A stretch of 64,000 bases of DNA from Azospirillum sp. TSH58 (GTDB lineage Bacteria; Pseudomonadota; Alphaproteobacteria; Azospirillales; Azospirillaceae), in NCBI RefSeq assembly GCF_003119115.1, contig NZ_CP022364.1, forward strand, positions 644,501 to 708,500, given 5' to 3'. The translations under genes were made by a program, and so were the position numbers. Numbering within the stretch: the first letter of the stretch is position 1; the number at the start of each line of letters is the position of its first letter. The notes beneath the pieces are model-generated. The model was not told where the DNA came from. It ran no database searches and was given only the letters and a program-made list of their open reading frames with translations. Positions 17,329 through 25,488 of this stretch are shown piece by piece.

Positions 17329-17640
17329 GTCGGCAGCAGCCGACTATGGCGATAAACGCCTTGCGGAATAAGCGTTGTGGACCCGGGGGCGGTACCCGGC
17401 GCCTCCACCAAACAAACCACCGGTCTCTCGGGCGTTGCCGTAGGGAGCGGGTTCGTTGGGGGCGAAATAGGATCGACACGCGTGGTAAAGGCATGGTCTT
17501 CGCCCGGCATGGTTCCGCCGTTATCGGGCCATTGCAATAGTTGCCAACGACAACGTTGCTCCGGTCGCCGTTGCCGCCTAACAGCGGTAACTGACCGAAA
17601 TCAATCCCCGATGGGTAGCACCTGAGGGTGGGGCCGTGGG
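17329..17640 (+). ncRNA. ssrA: Transfer-messenger RNA, circularly permuted two-piece form
   Basis: Rescues stalled ribosomes by acting as tRNA-Ala and then as mRNA. The gene is permuted: the acceptor piece comes first, with a T arm (CCGGG-GGCGGTA-CCCGG, 17384-17398) and acceptor strand CGCCTCC at 17400-17406 followed by encoded ACCA (17407-17410). After a spacer (17411-17457) the coding piece begins GGGGGCGAAATAGGATCGAC at 17458; its first seven bases pair with CGCCTCC, including one G-U. The tag frame runs 17543-17581: resume codon GCC after ATAGTT, giving ANDNVAPVAVAA and TAA. This two-piece layout is the known alphaproteobacterial form. The ends (17329 and about 17640) are estimates; the hairpin at 17636-17663 may be part of the RNA or its terminator. 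sspB follows. Confidence 0.93.
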
Positions 17641-17663
17641 CCGCCTAGCAACAGAAGGCCCAC
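17636..17663 (+). terminator. Hairpin at the tmRNA 3' side
   Basis: GTGGGCC (17636-17642) pairs perfectly with GGCCCAC (17657-17663) around a 14-base loop. It lies between the tmRNA coding piece and sspB and has no long T run, so it may be a processing site or partial terminator that still lets some transcripts enter sspB. Confidence 0.4.
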
Positions 17664-17697
17664 ACTTACCTGTCTGGCGTTAAGGACCCGCCCAAGA

Positions 17698-18267
17698 ATG
17701 CCGAGAGAGCAGTTGCGTTATGACCGCATGGTCGAGGCCGCCCTGCGCGGTGTCGTCCGTGACGCGCTCCGCCAGGTGACGGACCGCGGGCTCCCCGGCG
17801 ATCATCACTTCTACCTGACCTTCCGGACGGGTTACCCGGGCGTCGACATCCCCGAATATCTGTCGTCCCAGTATCCCAACGAGATGACCATCGTCATCCA
17901 GTACCAGTTCTATGGGCTGGAGGCGCTGGACGATCATTTCGAGGTGACGCTGAGCTTCAACAACGTGCATGAGCGGCTGGTCATCCCCTACGCCGCCATC
18001 ACCACCTTCGCCGATCCGTCGGAGAATTTCGCCCTCCAGTTCCAGCCCGTGGAGCCCGCCGAATCGGCGGAGATCGCCACCATCCCCGCGCGCGAAGCGT
18101 CGGAGAAGAAGGCTGCGGACGGTCGGGACGGGGCGAAGCCGTCCATCGCGAAGCTTGCCAAATCCGACTCGGCCAAGACCGATGTCGGCAAGCCCGACTC
18201 CGACCGTTCCGGCGAGGAGCCGAAGCGCGGCGAGGTCGTGGCGCTCGACGCCTTCCGCAAAAAGTAA
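17698..18267 (+). CDS. sspB: SspB, ClpXP adaptor for tmRNA-tagged proteins (alphaproteobacterial type)
   Basis: Binds the tag that tmRNA adds and hands the tagged protein to ClpXP. The 189-residue protein has the folded substrate-binding domain over residues about 1-120 (FYLTFRTGYPGVDIPEYL, NEMTIVIQYQFYGLEA, FNNVHERLVIPYAAITTFAD) and a low-complexity, Lys/Ser/Asp-rich linker ending in GEVVALDAFRKK, the ClpX-docking-type tail of this family. AAGGA lies before the ATG at 17698. It starts about 60 bases after the tmRNA gene, so adaptor and tag RNA are neighbours on the same strand. Assignment is by visible family motifs. Confidence 0.93.
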   Translation: MPREQLRYDRMVEAALRGVVRDALRQVTDRGLPGDHHFYLTFRTGYPGVDIPEYLSSQYPNEMTIVIQYQFYGLEALDDHFEVTLSFNNVHERLVIPYAAITTFADPSENFALQFQPVEPAESAEIATIPAREASEKKAADGRDGAKPSIAKLAKSDSAKTDVGKPDSDRSGEEPKRGEVVALDAFRKK

Positions 18268-18274
18268 GCCCTCG

Positions 18275-18637
18275 GTGGCCAGGGTCAGCGAACTCGTCCG
18301 TTTCCTGTGCGAGTCGCTGACACCGTTGGGGGACATCACCGCCCGCCGCATGTTCGGCGGCTATGCGGTCTATTGCGACGGCGTCGTCTTCGCGCTGGTC
18401 GCCCACGACATCCTGTATTTCAAGGCCGACGACGGCAACCGCCCGGATTACGAGGCGCTGGGCCTGCGCCCCTTCAAGCCCTTCGACGACAAGCCGACGG
18501 TCCTGCCCTACTTCCCGCCCCCCGACTCGGCGCTGGACGATCCGGACGAGTTGCTGCTGTGGGCCCGCCCGGCCCTGGCGGCGGCGATCCGCACCGCCGC
18601 CATCAGGAAGCCCGCTCGCAAGAACGTGAAGGCCTGA
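18275..18637 (+). CDS. TfoX/Sxy N-terminal domain protein
   Basis: 120 residues comprising only the TfoX N-terminal domain: FLCESLTPLGDITARRMFGG, then VFALVAHDILYFKADDGNRP and a Pro-rich YFPPPDSALDD. Members without the C-terminal domain are common and mostly uncharacterised; a role in competence cannot be assumed. The start is a GTG at 18275, seven bases after the sspB stop, so translation is probably coupled to sspB. It is convergent with coq9, four bases apart. Confidence 0.85.
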   Translation: MARVSELVRFLCESLTPLGDITARRMFGGYAVYCDGVVFALVAHDILYFKADDGNRPDYEALGLRPFKPFDDKPTVLPYFPPPDSALDDPDELLLWARPALAAAIRTAAIRKPARKNVKA

Positions 18638-18641
18638 GCCG

Positions 18642-19349
18642 TCAGATGTTCTCCGCCATGTGGGCGGAGGCGGTTTCCACCGGAGGGGCCCCAGCGCGCT
18701 GGCGGATCTGACGGGCGAAGCGCGCAGGGCTCGGCAGATGGCTGAGCAGGCGCCCGGCGCGGCCCATGGCGGACATCGCCTTGCCCATGCTCATCACATC
18801 GCCCAGCCGGCGGTCCACGAAGGCCCAGGTCTCCGCATGGCCCTCCGACCGGTCGTCCAGCCAATAGAAGGTCGCGGAGCTGAGCACCGCGGCCAGCGTG
18901 GCGCGCTTGGTGTAGTGGTTGAAGTCGGTGGCCGTGTCGCCCGCCGCGAACCACATGGCATCCACCGTGCGGTAGAGCATGGTCAGCCCCATGCCGATGT
19001 TCTGCGGCATGGCGAGATAGGCGAGCAGGCGGCGCTTGGCCTCCATGTGCGGCTCCAGCACCTCGAAATGGGTGCGGATGGCCAGGGCGATCTTCTCGCC
19101 CACCCTCATCTCGTCGAGCGGGTGCTTGTCCAGCTCGGCCAGCATACGGCGGTCGGTCCAGGCGCCGAAATGCTCGACCAGTTCCGGCACGCCGCCGGGA
19201 AAGGCGCGGTGCATGGTCGCCGTGTCGTAGCCGGCCATCTGGGCGCCGTCGCGCAGCGCCTGGAGGCTCCAGCCGTCGAACACGATGTTGGGAAGGGTGG
19301 ACAGCAGGATGTCGTCCCGCACCGCGTCCATGTCGAGGGCAGCGTCCAT
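18642..19349 (-). CDS. COQ9-family ubiquinone biosynthesis protein
   Basis: 235 residues of the COQ9 family, an all-helical TetR-like fold that binds lipids and assists the hydroxylation steps of ubiquinone synthesis. Visible family blocks are [29 protein letters not shown], and [18 protein letters not shown] plus [14 protein letters not shown]. The ATG at 19349 is preceded by GGAGAGAC and lies one base after the def stop, so the two genes are translationally linked. The biochemical role is inferred from eukaryotic COQ9. Confidence 0.9.
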   Translation of the reverse strand: MDAALDMDAVRDDILLSTLPNIVFDGWSLQALRDGAQMAGYDTATMHRAFPGGVPELVEHFGAWTDRRMLAELDKHPLDEMRVGEKIALAIRTHFEVLEPHMEAKRRLLAYLAMPQNIGMGLTMLYRTVDAMWFAAGDTATDFNHYTKRATLAAVLSSATFYWLDDRSEGHAETWAFVDRRLGDVMSMGKAMSAMGRAGRLLSHLPSPARFARQIRQRAGAPPVETASAHMAENI

Positions 19350-19350
19350 G

Positions 19351-19893
19351 TCAGTCTCTCCCGTCCTGCTGTTCCAGCGCCTCGGTCACGTGATGCGCCT
19401 CGTCGGTGAAGGCCAGATAGCGCAGATCGGCCATCCGGTCGATGTAAAGCACGCCGTCCAGGTGATCGCACTCGTGCTGGATGACGCGGGCGTGGAAACC
19501 CGACGCCTCGCGCTCGATGGGTTCGCCGTCCAGCCCGACGCCCCGGTAGCGGATGCGCGCGAATCGCGGAACGATGCCGCGCAGCTCGGGAATCGACAGG
19601 CAGCCCTCCATCCCGTGCTCCATCCCATCGTCCAGCGGCTCGATCACCGGGTTGATGAGCACGGTCGGCTCCACCGATTCGCCGCCGGAGCGCATGGCCG
19701 GAACGCGGAACACGATCATGCGCAGCGATTCGTGCACCTGCGGCGCCGCCAGCCCGACTCCGGGCGCGTCCAGCATGGTGTCGATCATGTCGGAAGCCAG
19801 CCTCCGGATCTCCGGGGCCGTCGGGTCGGGCACGGGGGATGCGACCTTGCGCAGCACCGGGTGCCCCATGCGGGCGATCTTCAACAGGGCCAT
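19351..19893 (-). CDS. def: Peptide deformylase
   Basis: Removes the formyl group from nascent proteins. 180 residues with the three metal-site motifs: GVGLAAPQ (residues 46-52), EGCLSIPE with ligand Cys98, and QHECDHLDG with His140, catalytic Glu141 and His144. [18 protein letters not shown] is a normal N-terminus. The gene leads a two-gene unit with coq9 and diverges from rpsU. fmt is not adjacent. Confidence 0.95.
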   Translation of the reverse strand: MALLKIARMGHPVLRKVASPVPDPTAPEIRRLASDMIDTMLDAPGVGLAAPQVHESLRMIVFRVPAMRSGGESVEPTVLINPVIEPLDDGMEHGMEGCLSIPELRGIVPRFARIRYRGVGLDGEPIEREASGFHARVIQHECDHLDGVLYIDRMADLRYLAFTDEAHHVTEALEQQDGRD

Positions 19894-19981
19894 GCCCTAT
19901 TATCTGGGCGCCACGGGCCGCCGGGCAACCGTTTTGCCCGCGCATTGCCCCCACAGGACGCGCATGATCGGAAGACTCCGC

Positions 19982-20010
19982 TTCACAGGCGGCCCCGTCC
20001 GTGCTACATA
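19982..20010 (+). promoter_or_regulatory. Candidate rpsU promoter
   Basis: TTCACA (19982-19987) is one base off the -35 consensus and lies 17 bases before TACATA (20005-20010), a weak -10. An 11-base tandem duplication CGCATGCCTGT follows at 20040-20061 in the leader. Confidence 0.4.
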
Positions 20011-20109
20011 AAGGTCCACACAAGGGGTGCGCCCGAAAGCGCATGCCTGTCGCATGCCTGTTTGTTGCTTCATGGCAACTCGGCTCACTTGATAAAGGTG
20101 ACGGTTAAC

Positions 20110-20313
20110 GTGCAAGTTCTGGTCCGAGACAACAACGTCGATCAGGCCCTCCGCGCGCTGAAGAAGAAGATGCAGCGCGAGGGCATTTTCCGGGAAATGA
20201 AGCTGCGCCGGAACTACGAGAAGCCCTCGGAGAAGCGCGCGCGTGAGAAGGCTGAGGCGGTGCGTCGCACCCGCAAGCTGCTCCGCAAGCGCATGGAGCG
20301 CGAGGGCTATTAA
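20110..20313 (+). CDS. rpsU: 30S ribosomal protein S21
   Basis: 67 residues, strongly basic, beginning [20 protein letters not shown] (V read as Met from GTG) and ending RKRMEREGY. This is the normal S21 length and the alphaproteobacterial sequence type. The GTG at 20110 was chosen from the conserved N-terminus; AAAGGTGA lies about ten bases before it. It is monocistronic and followed by a run of GC-rich hairpins. Confidence 0.95.
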   Translation: MQVLVRDNNVDQALRALKKKMQREGIFREMKLRRNYEKPSEKRAREKAEAVRRTRKLLRKRMEREGY

Positions 20314-20319
20314 TCCTCA

Positions 20320-20364
20320 GGCGCGCTTCGGCGCGCCGGATTGACAGGCGCGCTTCGGTGCGCC
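20320..20364 (+). terminator. Double hairpin after rpsU
   Basis: Two tandem stems with UUCG loops, GGCGCGC-TTCG-GCGCGCC (20320-20337) and a near copy GGCGCGC-TTCG-GTGCGCC just after it. UUCG loops make very stable RNA hairpins. No T tract follows, so they may protect the rpsU mRNA end rather than terminate by themselves. Confidence 0.55.
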
Positions 20365-20509
20365 GGGCATCCATGCGCGTTCGCGCGCTTGCCCCTCTTG
20401 TGTCTTGCACCTGCCGCCCCGCGCCTGCGCGTGGGCGGTTTTGGTGCATCTGCGGTCCGCTTCGCCGCTCACGAACGTCTGCCAAGAAAATATAAGGGGA
20501 GGGTCGCCA

Positions 20510-21334
20510 ATGAGCGCATCCAAGGACACTCCGCGCGTCTCCGTGCCGGCGCTGCGCGTGCGCAAGGGCGGGGAGCCGATCGTCTGCCTGACCGCCTACA
20601 CGACTCCGGTCGCCCGGCTGCTGGACCCGCATGTCGACCTGCTGCTGGTCGGCGACTCGCTGGGCATGGTGGTCTACGGCTTCGACAGCACGCTTCCCGT
20701 CACGCTGGACATGATGATCGCCCACGGCGCCGCCGTGGTGCGCGGCTCGCGCCACGCCTGCGTGGTGGTGGACCTGCCCTTCGGCAGCTATCAGGAAAGC
20801 CCCCAGGTGGCCTTCCGCAACGCCGCCCGCGTCATGGCGGAGAGCGGCGCCCAGGCGGTCAAGGTGGAAGGCGGGCTGGAGATGGCCGAGACGGTGGCCT
20901 ACCTGACCACCCGCGGCGTGCCGGTGATGGGCCATGTCGGGCTGCTGCCGCAGTCGGTCAACGCGCTCGGCGGCTACAAGGCGGTGGGCCGCGATCCGGA
21001 GGCGGCGGAGCGCATCCGCGCCGACGCCCGCGCCATCGCCGAGGCCGGCGCCTTCTCGCTGGTCATCGAGGGCACGATGGAGTCGCTGGCCCGCCAGATC
21101 ACCGAGGATGTGACCATCCCGACCATCGGCATCGGCGCCTCCCCCGCCTGCGACGGGCAGGTTCTGGTGTCCGACGACATGTTCGGCCTGTTCGGCGAGT
21201 TCCAGCCCAAGTTCGTGAAGCGCTACGCCCAGCTCGGCACCGCCATCGGCGAGGCCGCCGCGACCTACGCCGCCGAGGTGAAAGCCCGCAGCTTCCCCGG
21301 TCCGGAGCATTGCTTCGGCATCAAGAAGGCGTAA
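20510..21334 (+). CDS. panB: 3-methyl-2-oxobutanoate hydroxymethyltransferase
   Basis: First committed step to pantothenate: adds hydroxymethyl from methylene-tetrahydrofolate to 2-oxoisovalerate. 274 residues with the conserved [26 protein letters not shown] (metal/substrate site), [15 protein letters not shown] and [19 protein letters not shown]. The ATG at 20510 follows AGGGGAGGG. panC is not adjacent. The gene ends in a strong bidirectional terminator. Confidence 0.96.
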   Translation: MSASKDTPRVSVPALRVRKGGEPIVCLTAYTTPVARLLDPHVDLLLVGDSLGMVVYGFDSTLPVTLDMMIAHGAAVVRGSRHACVVVDLPFGSYQESPQVAFRNAARVMAESGAQAVKVEGGLEMAETVAYLTTRGVPVMGHVGLLPQSVNALGGYKAVGRDPEAAERIRADARAIAEAGAFSLVIEGTMESLARQITEDVTIPTIGIGASPACDGQVLVSDDMFGLFGEFQPKFVKRYAQLGTAIGEAAATYAAEVKARSFPGPEHCFGIKKA

Positions 21335-21355
21335 GGGCTCCCTTCCCTCCTTAAG

Positions 21356-21393
21356 AGAAAAAGCCGTGCGGCCCCGCACGGCTTTTTCTTTTT
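21356..21393. terminator. Bidirectional terminator after panB
   Basis: Perfect 15-base stem AGAAAAAGCCGTGCG with its complement around GCCC, with A-rich 5' and T-rich 3' sides; it serves panB and the convergent DUF1330 gene. Confidence 0.9.
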
Positions 21394-21403
21394 CCGGGGC
21401 GCG

Positions 21404-21691
21404 TCAGGCGCCGTCCACCACGATCATCCGGAAGTCGGCGGCGCCTTTCCGGGCCTCGCGCGCCTCGCGGTATTCGGGGCTGTCGTAGAAGGCCTTGGCC
21501 GTGGCGTAGTCCGGGAATTCCAGGATGACGACGCGGTTGGGCTGCCAGCCGCCCTCCAGCTCCTCCGCCTGCCCGCCGCGGGCGATGAAGCGCCCTCCAT
21601 TCCTGGCGACGGCATCCGGGGTCAGCGTCTTGTAGGTCTCGTAGGCCACCGGATTCGTCACGTTCACGTCGGCGATGATATAGGCGGGCAT
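21404..21691 (-). CDS. DUF1330 protein (dimeric alpha-beta barrel)
   Basis: 95 residues of DUF1330: PAYIIADVNVTNPVAYETYK, FIARGGQAEELEGGW, VILEFPDYATAKAFYDSPEY and a C-terminal MIVVDG strand. The fold is the small ferredoxin-like dimer; no reaction is established. Its ATG at 21691 lies between two terminators, so it is a single-gene unit whose promoter must lie within about 30 bases of the pnt terminator. Confidence 0.9.
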   Translation of the reverse strand: MPAYIIADVNVTNPVAYETYKTLTPDAVARNGGRFIARGGQAEELEGGWQPNRVVILEFPDYATAKAFYDSPEYREAREARKGAADFRMIVVDGA

Positions 21692-21718
21692 GGCGTCCTC
21701 TCTCCGTTTCTTGTGATG

Positions 21719-21758
21719 GCAAAAAAGAAACCCCCGGAGCGAGCCGGCCCCGGGGGTT
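21719..21758 (-). terminator. Terminator of the pnt operon
   Basis: On the minus strand the stem CCGGGGGTT/AACCCCCGG type closes a GC-rich loop and runs into TTTCTTTTTT, a good intrinsic terminator 31 bases after pntB. Confidence 0.8.
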
Positions 21759-21788
21759 CATTCTACTCCACAGCCGTGACGCCGCGGA

Positions 21789-23183
21789 TTACTCCATCGA
21801 CTTCACGACCTCTTCGGTGACCTTCTTGGCGTCGCCGAACAGCATCATGGTGTTGGGGCGGAAGAACAGCTCGTTCTCGACGCCGGCGTAGCCGGCGGCC
21901 ATGCCGCGCTTGATGAAGAACACCGTCTTGGCCTTCTCGACGTCGAGGATCGGCATGCCGTAGATCGGCGACTGCGGATCGGTCTTGGCCGCCGGGTTGG
22001 TCACGTCGTTGGCGCCGATCACGAAGGCGACGTCCGCGGTGCTGAAGTCGCGGTTGATGTCCTCCAGCTCGAACACCTCGTCGTAGGGCACGTTGGCCTC
22101 GGCCAGCAGCACGTTCATGTGCCCCGGCATGCGCCCCGCCACCGGATGGATGGCGTATTTGACCTCGACGCCCTCCTTCTTCAGCAGGTCGGCCATCTCG
22201 CGCAGCGCGTGCTGGGCCTGGGCCACCGCCATGCCGTAGCCCGGGACGATGATCACCGACTGGGCGTTCTTCATGATGTAGGCCGCGTCCTCCGGCGAGC
22301 CGGCCTTGACCGTGCCGCGCTCGCCGCCGCCGGCCGCCGCCGAGGCCGCCCCGCTGTCGCCGCCGAAGCCGCCCAGGATCACGTTGAAGATCGAGCGGTT
22401 CATGCCCTTGCACATGATGTAGGACAGGATGGCGCCCGACGAGCCGACCAGCGCGCCCGTGACGATCAGCAGGTTGTTCTGCAGCGTGAAGCCGATGCCC
22501 GCCGCCGCCCAGCCGGAGTAGCTGTTCAGCATCGAGATCACCACCGGCATGTCGGCGCCGCCGATCGGCAGGATCAACAGGAAGCCGAGCGCCAGCGCGA
22601 CCAGAACGATGATCCACATCGCCACGCTGGAGTTGCTCTGCACCAGCCAGACGATGAGCAGGATGGTCAGCACGCCGAGGGCGGCGTTGAGGTGGTGCTG
22701 GAAGGGGAAGACCAGCGGCTTGCCGGTGACCAGACCCTGGAGCTTGGCGAAGGCAACGATCGAGCCGGTGAAGGTGATGGCGCCGATGGCGGTGCCGAGC
22801 GCCATCTCGACCAGCGAGCCCTTGGCGATGGCGCCGGGCACGCCGATGCCGTAGGCCTCGGGCGAGTAGAAGGCCGACAGCGCCACGAACACCGCGGCCA
22901 GACCGACCAGCGAGTGGAAGGCGGCGACGAGCTGCGGCAGAGCCGTCATCTCGATCTTCTTGGCGATGACGTAGCCGATGCCGCCGCCAATCGCGATGCC
23001 CAGCACGATCATCCAGTAGGACTGGACGATGGGCAGGGCCAGCGTGGTCAGCACGGCGATGGTCATGCCGGCCATGCCGAAGAAGTTGCCCTGGCGGGAG
23101 GTCTCCGGGCTGGACAGGCCGCGCAGGGCCATGATGAAGCAGACCGAGGCGACCAGATAGAGAAGGGCGGACAGGGTTTCCAT
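21789..23183 (-). CDS. pntB: NAD(P) transhydrogenase subunit beta
   Basis: Beta subunit of the proton-translocating transhydrogenase, which makes NADPH from NADH at the expense of the proton gradient. 464 residues: about nine membrane helices (METLSALLYLVASVCFIMAL onwards), then the NADP-binding domain III with VIIVPGYGMAVAQAQH and VAGRMPGHMNVLLAEANVPY. The ATG at 23183 is two bases after the pntAB stop. Last gene of pntAA-pntAB-pntB. Confidence 0.96.
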   Translation of the reverse strand: METLSALLYLVASVCFIMALRGLSSPETSRQGNFFGMAGMTIAVLTTLALPIVQSYWMIVLGIAIGGGIGYVIAKKIEMTALPQLVAAFHSLVGLAAVFVALSAFYSPEAYGIGVPGAIAKGSLVEMALGTAIGAITFTGSIVAFAKLQGLVTGKPLVFPFQHHLNAALGVLTILLIVWLVQSNSSVAMWIIVLVALALGFLLILPIGGADMPVVISMLNSYSGWAAAGIGFTLQNNLLIVTGALVGSSGAILSYIMCKGMNRSIFNVILGGFGGDSGAASAAAGGGERGTVKAGSPEDAAYIMKNAQSVIIVPGYGMAVAQAQHALREMADLLKKEGVEVKYAIHPVAGRMPGHMNVLLAEANVPYDEVFELEDINRDFSTADVAFVIGANDVTNPAAKTDPQSPIYGMPILDVEKAKTVFFIKRGMAAGYAGVENELFFRPNTMMLFGDAKKVTEEVVKSME

Positions 23184-23185
23184 GG

Positions 23186-23608
23186 TTACTTGCCCTTCTT
23201 CTTGAACATCGACAGCATGCGCTGGGTGACCAGGAAGCCGCCGAAGATGTTGACGCTGGCCAGGATGACGGCGAGGAAGCCCATGATCTTGGAGAAGCCG
23301 AACCCAGCGGGGCCGGCGGCGATCAGGGCGCCGACGATGATCACCGAGGACACCGCGTTGGTCACCGCCATCAGCGGCGAGTGCAGCGCCGGCGTCACCC
23401 GCCACACCACGTAGTAGCCGACGAAGCAGGCCAGCACGAACACCGTCAGGCCGGTGATGAAGAAGTTGCCGTGGCCCGCCGCGTCCGCGACGGGAGTGGC
23501 GTGGCCGAGCGCCGCGGCCTGGGCGGCGAGCGCGTCGATCTGCTGGCTGGCCGCCGCGAGCTGGGCCTTCAGCTCGACGACGCGGTTGGACAATTGAGTC
23601 TGATCCAT
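23186..23608 (-). CDS. pntAB: NAD(P) transhydrogenase subunit alpha part 2
   Basis: 140 residues with about three membrane helices ([21 protein letters not shown], the [19 protein letters not shown] loop-helix that is diagnostic of PntAB, and [16 protein letters not shown]). The N-terminal 40 residues are a coiled-coil lead ([18 protein letters not shown]), a usual addition in this group. Split alpha subunits are standard in Alphaproteobacteria. Confidence 0.95.
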   Translation of the reverse strand: MDQTQLSNRVVELKAQLAAASQQIDALAAQAAALGHATPVADAAGHGNFFITGLTVFVLACFVGYYVVWRVTPALHSPLMAVTNAVSSVIIVGALIAAGPAGFGFSKIMGFLAVILASVNIFGGFLVTQRMLSMFKKKGK

Positions 23609-23635
23609 GTGTCTCTCCCTAAATCCGTCCGGCCT

Positions 23636-24793
23636 TTAGACCGTCTGGCCGGCGAAGGCGGGATGAACGACCTGCCCATCGCGGGTGAGCGCGATGGCCT
23701 TCACGATCTCGTCGTCCCAGTTGAGCGTGACGCCCTTTTCCTTGTCGTGCAGCGACTGCAGCAGCGCCAGCAGGTTCTTGGCGTAGAGCAGCGAGGCGCT
23801 CTCGGCGATGCGGCTGGGGTAGTTGGCGTGGCCGACGATCTTCACCCCGTTGTCGGTGACGACCACCTTGCCCAGCTCCGAGCCCTCGACGTTGCCGCCC
23901 TGCTCCACCGCCAGATCGATGATCACCGAGCCCGGCTTCATCGAGGCGACATGCTCGCGCGTCACCAGGATCGGCGCCTTGCGCCCGGGGATCAGCGCCG
24001 TGGTGATGACGATGTCCTGCTTCTTGATGTGCTCGGCCACCAGCGCCGCCTGCTGGCGCTTGTAGTCGTCCGACATCTCCTTGGCGTAGCCGCCGGAGGT
24101 CTCGGCCTGTTTGAACTCCTCGTTCTCCACCGCGACGAAGCTGCCGCCCAGCGACTGCACCTGCTCCTTCACCGCCGGGCGCACGTCGGTCGCCGAGACG
24201 ATGGCACCCAGCCGCTTGGCCGTGGCGATGGCCTGCAGACCGGCGACGCCGACGCCCATGATGAAGGCGCGGGCCGGCGGCACCGTGCCCGCCGCGGTCA
24301 TCATCATCGGGTAGGCCCGGCCATACTCGCTGGCGGCGTCGACCACCGCCTTGTAGCCGGCGAGGTTGGCCTGCGAGGACAGCACGTCCATGACCTGGGC
24401 GCGGGTGATGCGCGGCATGAACTCCATGGCGAAGGCGTTCACCCCGGCCGCCGCGTAGGCCGCCACGTGGTCGCGGCTGTTGTAGGGGTTGAGGATGGCG
24501 AACAGCAGCGCGCCGCGCTTGATCAGCGCCAGCTCGTCGAGGTCCCCCTCCCCGGCCAGCAGCGGTCGCTGCACCTTCAGCACGATGTCGGCGTCGGCCA
24601 GCGCCGACGCGGCGTCCGGCGCGATCGTCGCGCCGGCGTCCTGATACACCCGGTCCGGCAGGTTCGAGCCCAGACCGGCGCCGGTCTCCACGACCACTTC
24701 CAGGCTGAGGGCTTTGAGTTTCTTGACCGTCTCCGGAGAAGCCGCGACGCGATTCTCCCCCGCGCGCCGTTCCCTGGGTATGGCGATTTTCAT
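23636..24793 (-). CDS. pntAA: NAD(P) transhydrogenase subunit alpha part 1
   Basis: Cytoplasmic NAD(H)-binding domain I, 385 residues. MKIAIPRERRAGENRVAASP opens the alanine-dehydrogenase-like fold; the Rossmann motif lies in AFIMGVGVAGLQAIATAKRL, which shows GVGVAG; PGSVIIDLAVEQGGN follows. ATG at 24793, with a perfect inverted repeat 27 bases upstream. First gene of the pnt operon. Confidence 0.95.
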   Translation of the reverse strand: MKIAIPRERRAGENRVAASPETVKKLKALSLEVVVETGAGLGSNLPDRVYQDAGATIAPDAASALADADIVLKVQRPLLAGEGDLDELALIKRGALLFAILNPYNSRDHVAAYAAAGVNAFAMEFMPRITRAQVMDVLSSQANLAGYKAVVDAASEYGRAYPMMMTAAGTVPPARAFIMGVGVAGLQAIATAKRLGAIVSATDVRPAVKEQVQSLGGSFVAVENEEFKQAETSGGYAKEMSDDYKRQQAALVAEHIKKQDIVITTALIPGRKAPILVTREHVASMKPGSVIIDLAVEQGGNVEGSELGKVVVTDNGVKIVGHANYPSRIAESASLLYAKNLLALLQSLHDKEKGVTLNWDDEIVKAIALTRDGQVVHPAFAGQTV

Positions 24794-25216
24794 GGTTCTT
24801 TATCTCCCCTGCCGCAAGTGGCCGATTTGCGTGCAATCGGCCTAGACCGTCGGCATCAATGCCGGATTTATGTGACTTTGTGAAGCTCTTGAGCGTCGAT
24901 GGTATTACCAGCGGTGATGGGTGCGGCGCAACAGCCCGGAGAGGGATGGCACGCCCGCGTGCAACGGAAAGTGCAAGGTCGCCGCTTTCGCAAGGTCTCG
25001 CCATCGGTCTTTCGCATCAGGCGTCGGTCCGGGACGGCGCTTGTCGCCGCGGGCGTATCCCACTATCCGGGCACACCCGACCGAGGCGTGCCGCCGATGG
25101 AGATGGCCTGTGGCATCCGTGCCGACGATGCCGGGAGTCCCTTGCCATCGACGGCGCCCGCCGATATCGTCCGCGCCGGATTCCCCGGAAGCACCCAATT
25201 TGAGGTTACCCTTATC
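24794..25216. other. 423-base intergenic region between pntAA and gapR
   Basis: Carries the divergent promoters of pntAA and gapR and the inverted repeat GGCCGATT-7-AATCGGCC at 24820-24842. An open frame continues upstream from gapR through much of it, but the reading has no family features and is of low likelihood. Otherwise nothing recognisable. Confidence 0.6.
24820..24842. promoter_or_regulatory. Inverted repeat upstream of pntAA
   Basis: GGCCGATT (24820-24827) and AATCGGCC (24835-24842) are perfect 8-base arms with a 7-base spacer, centred 38 bases before the pntAA start. Suited to an operator or a leader hairpin; no regulator recognised. Confidence 0.45.
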
Positions 25217-25465
25217 ATGTCCGACGTCGGCGGCATTGCGGCGGATCGCCTGAAATCCTTCGTCGAGCGCATCGAGCGCCTGGAAGAGGAGAAGCGCGGC
25301 CTGCAGGAGGACATCAAGGAAGTCTATGCCGAAGCCAAGGGCACCGGCTTCGACACCAAGATCATCCGCCAGATCATCCGGCTGCGCAAAATGGACAAGG
25401 CCGACCGCCAGGAGCAGGAAGCCATCCTGGAACTCTACAAGGAAGCGCTGGGGATGGTGGAGTAA
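25217..25465 (+). CDS. GapR/DUF2312 nucleoid-associated DNA-binding protein
   Basis: 82 residues, the GapR (UPF0335) family: ADRLKSFVERIERLEEEKRG, DIKEVYAEAKGTGFDTKIIR and QIIRLRKMDKADRQEQEAIL. In Caulobacter GapR binds overtwisted, AT-rich DNA and supports replication and chromosome segregation; the same role is inferred here. The ATG at 25217 gives the family length, with GAGG about ten bases before it. Convergent with trpE(G), 23 bases apart. Confidence 0.92.
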   Translation: MSDVGGIAADRLKSFVERIERLEEEKRGLQEDIKEVYAEAKGTGFDTKIIRQIIRLRKMDKADRQEQEAILELYKEALGMVE

Positions 25466-25488
25466 CCACCCCCGGCCCCCTTCCCTCC

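Noticed and set aside
17121..17540. Open frame across the tmRNA region
   Set aside because: It overlaps the start of thyX on the other strand and the tmRNA acceptor piece; RNA structure explains the region.
24947..24965. TGGCACG...TGCA resembling a sigma-54 promoter before gapR
   Set aside because: The GG and GC elements are one base too far apart (TGGCACGCCCGCGTGC) and it lies about 260 bases before the gene.
24899..25216. N-terminal extension of GapR
   Set aside because: GapR proteins are about 80-90 residues and the conserved part starts at 25217; the upstream frame has no features.
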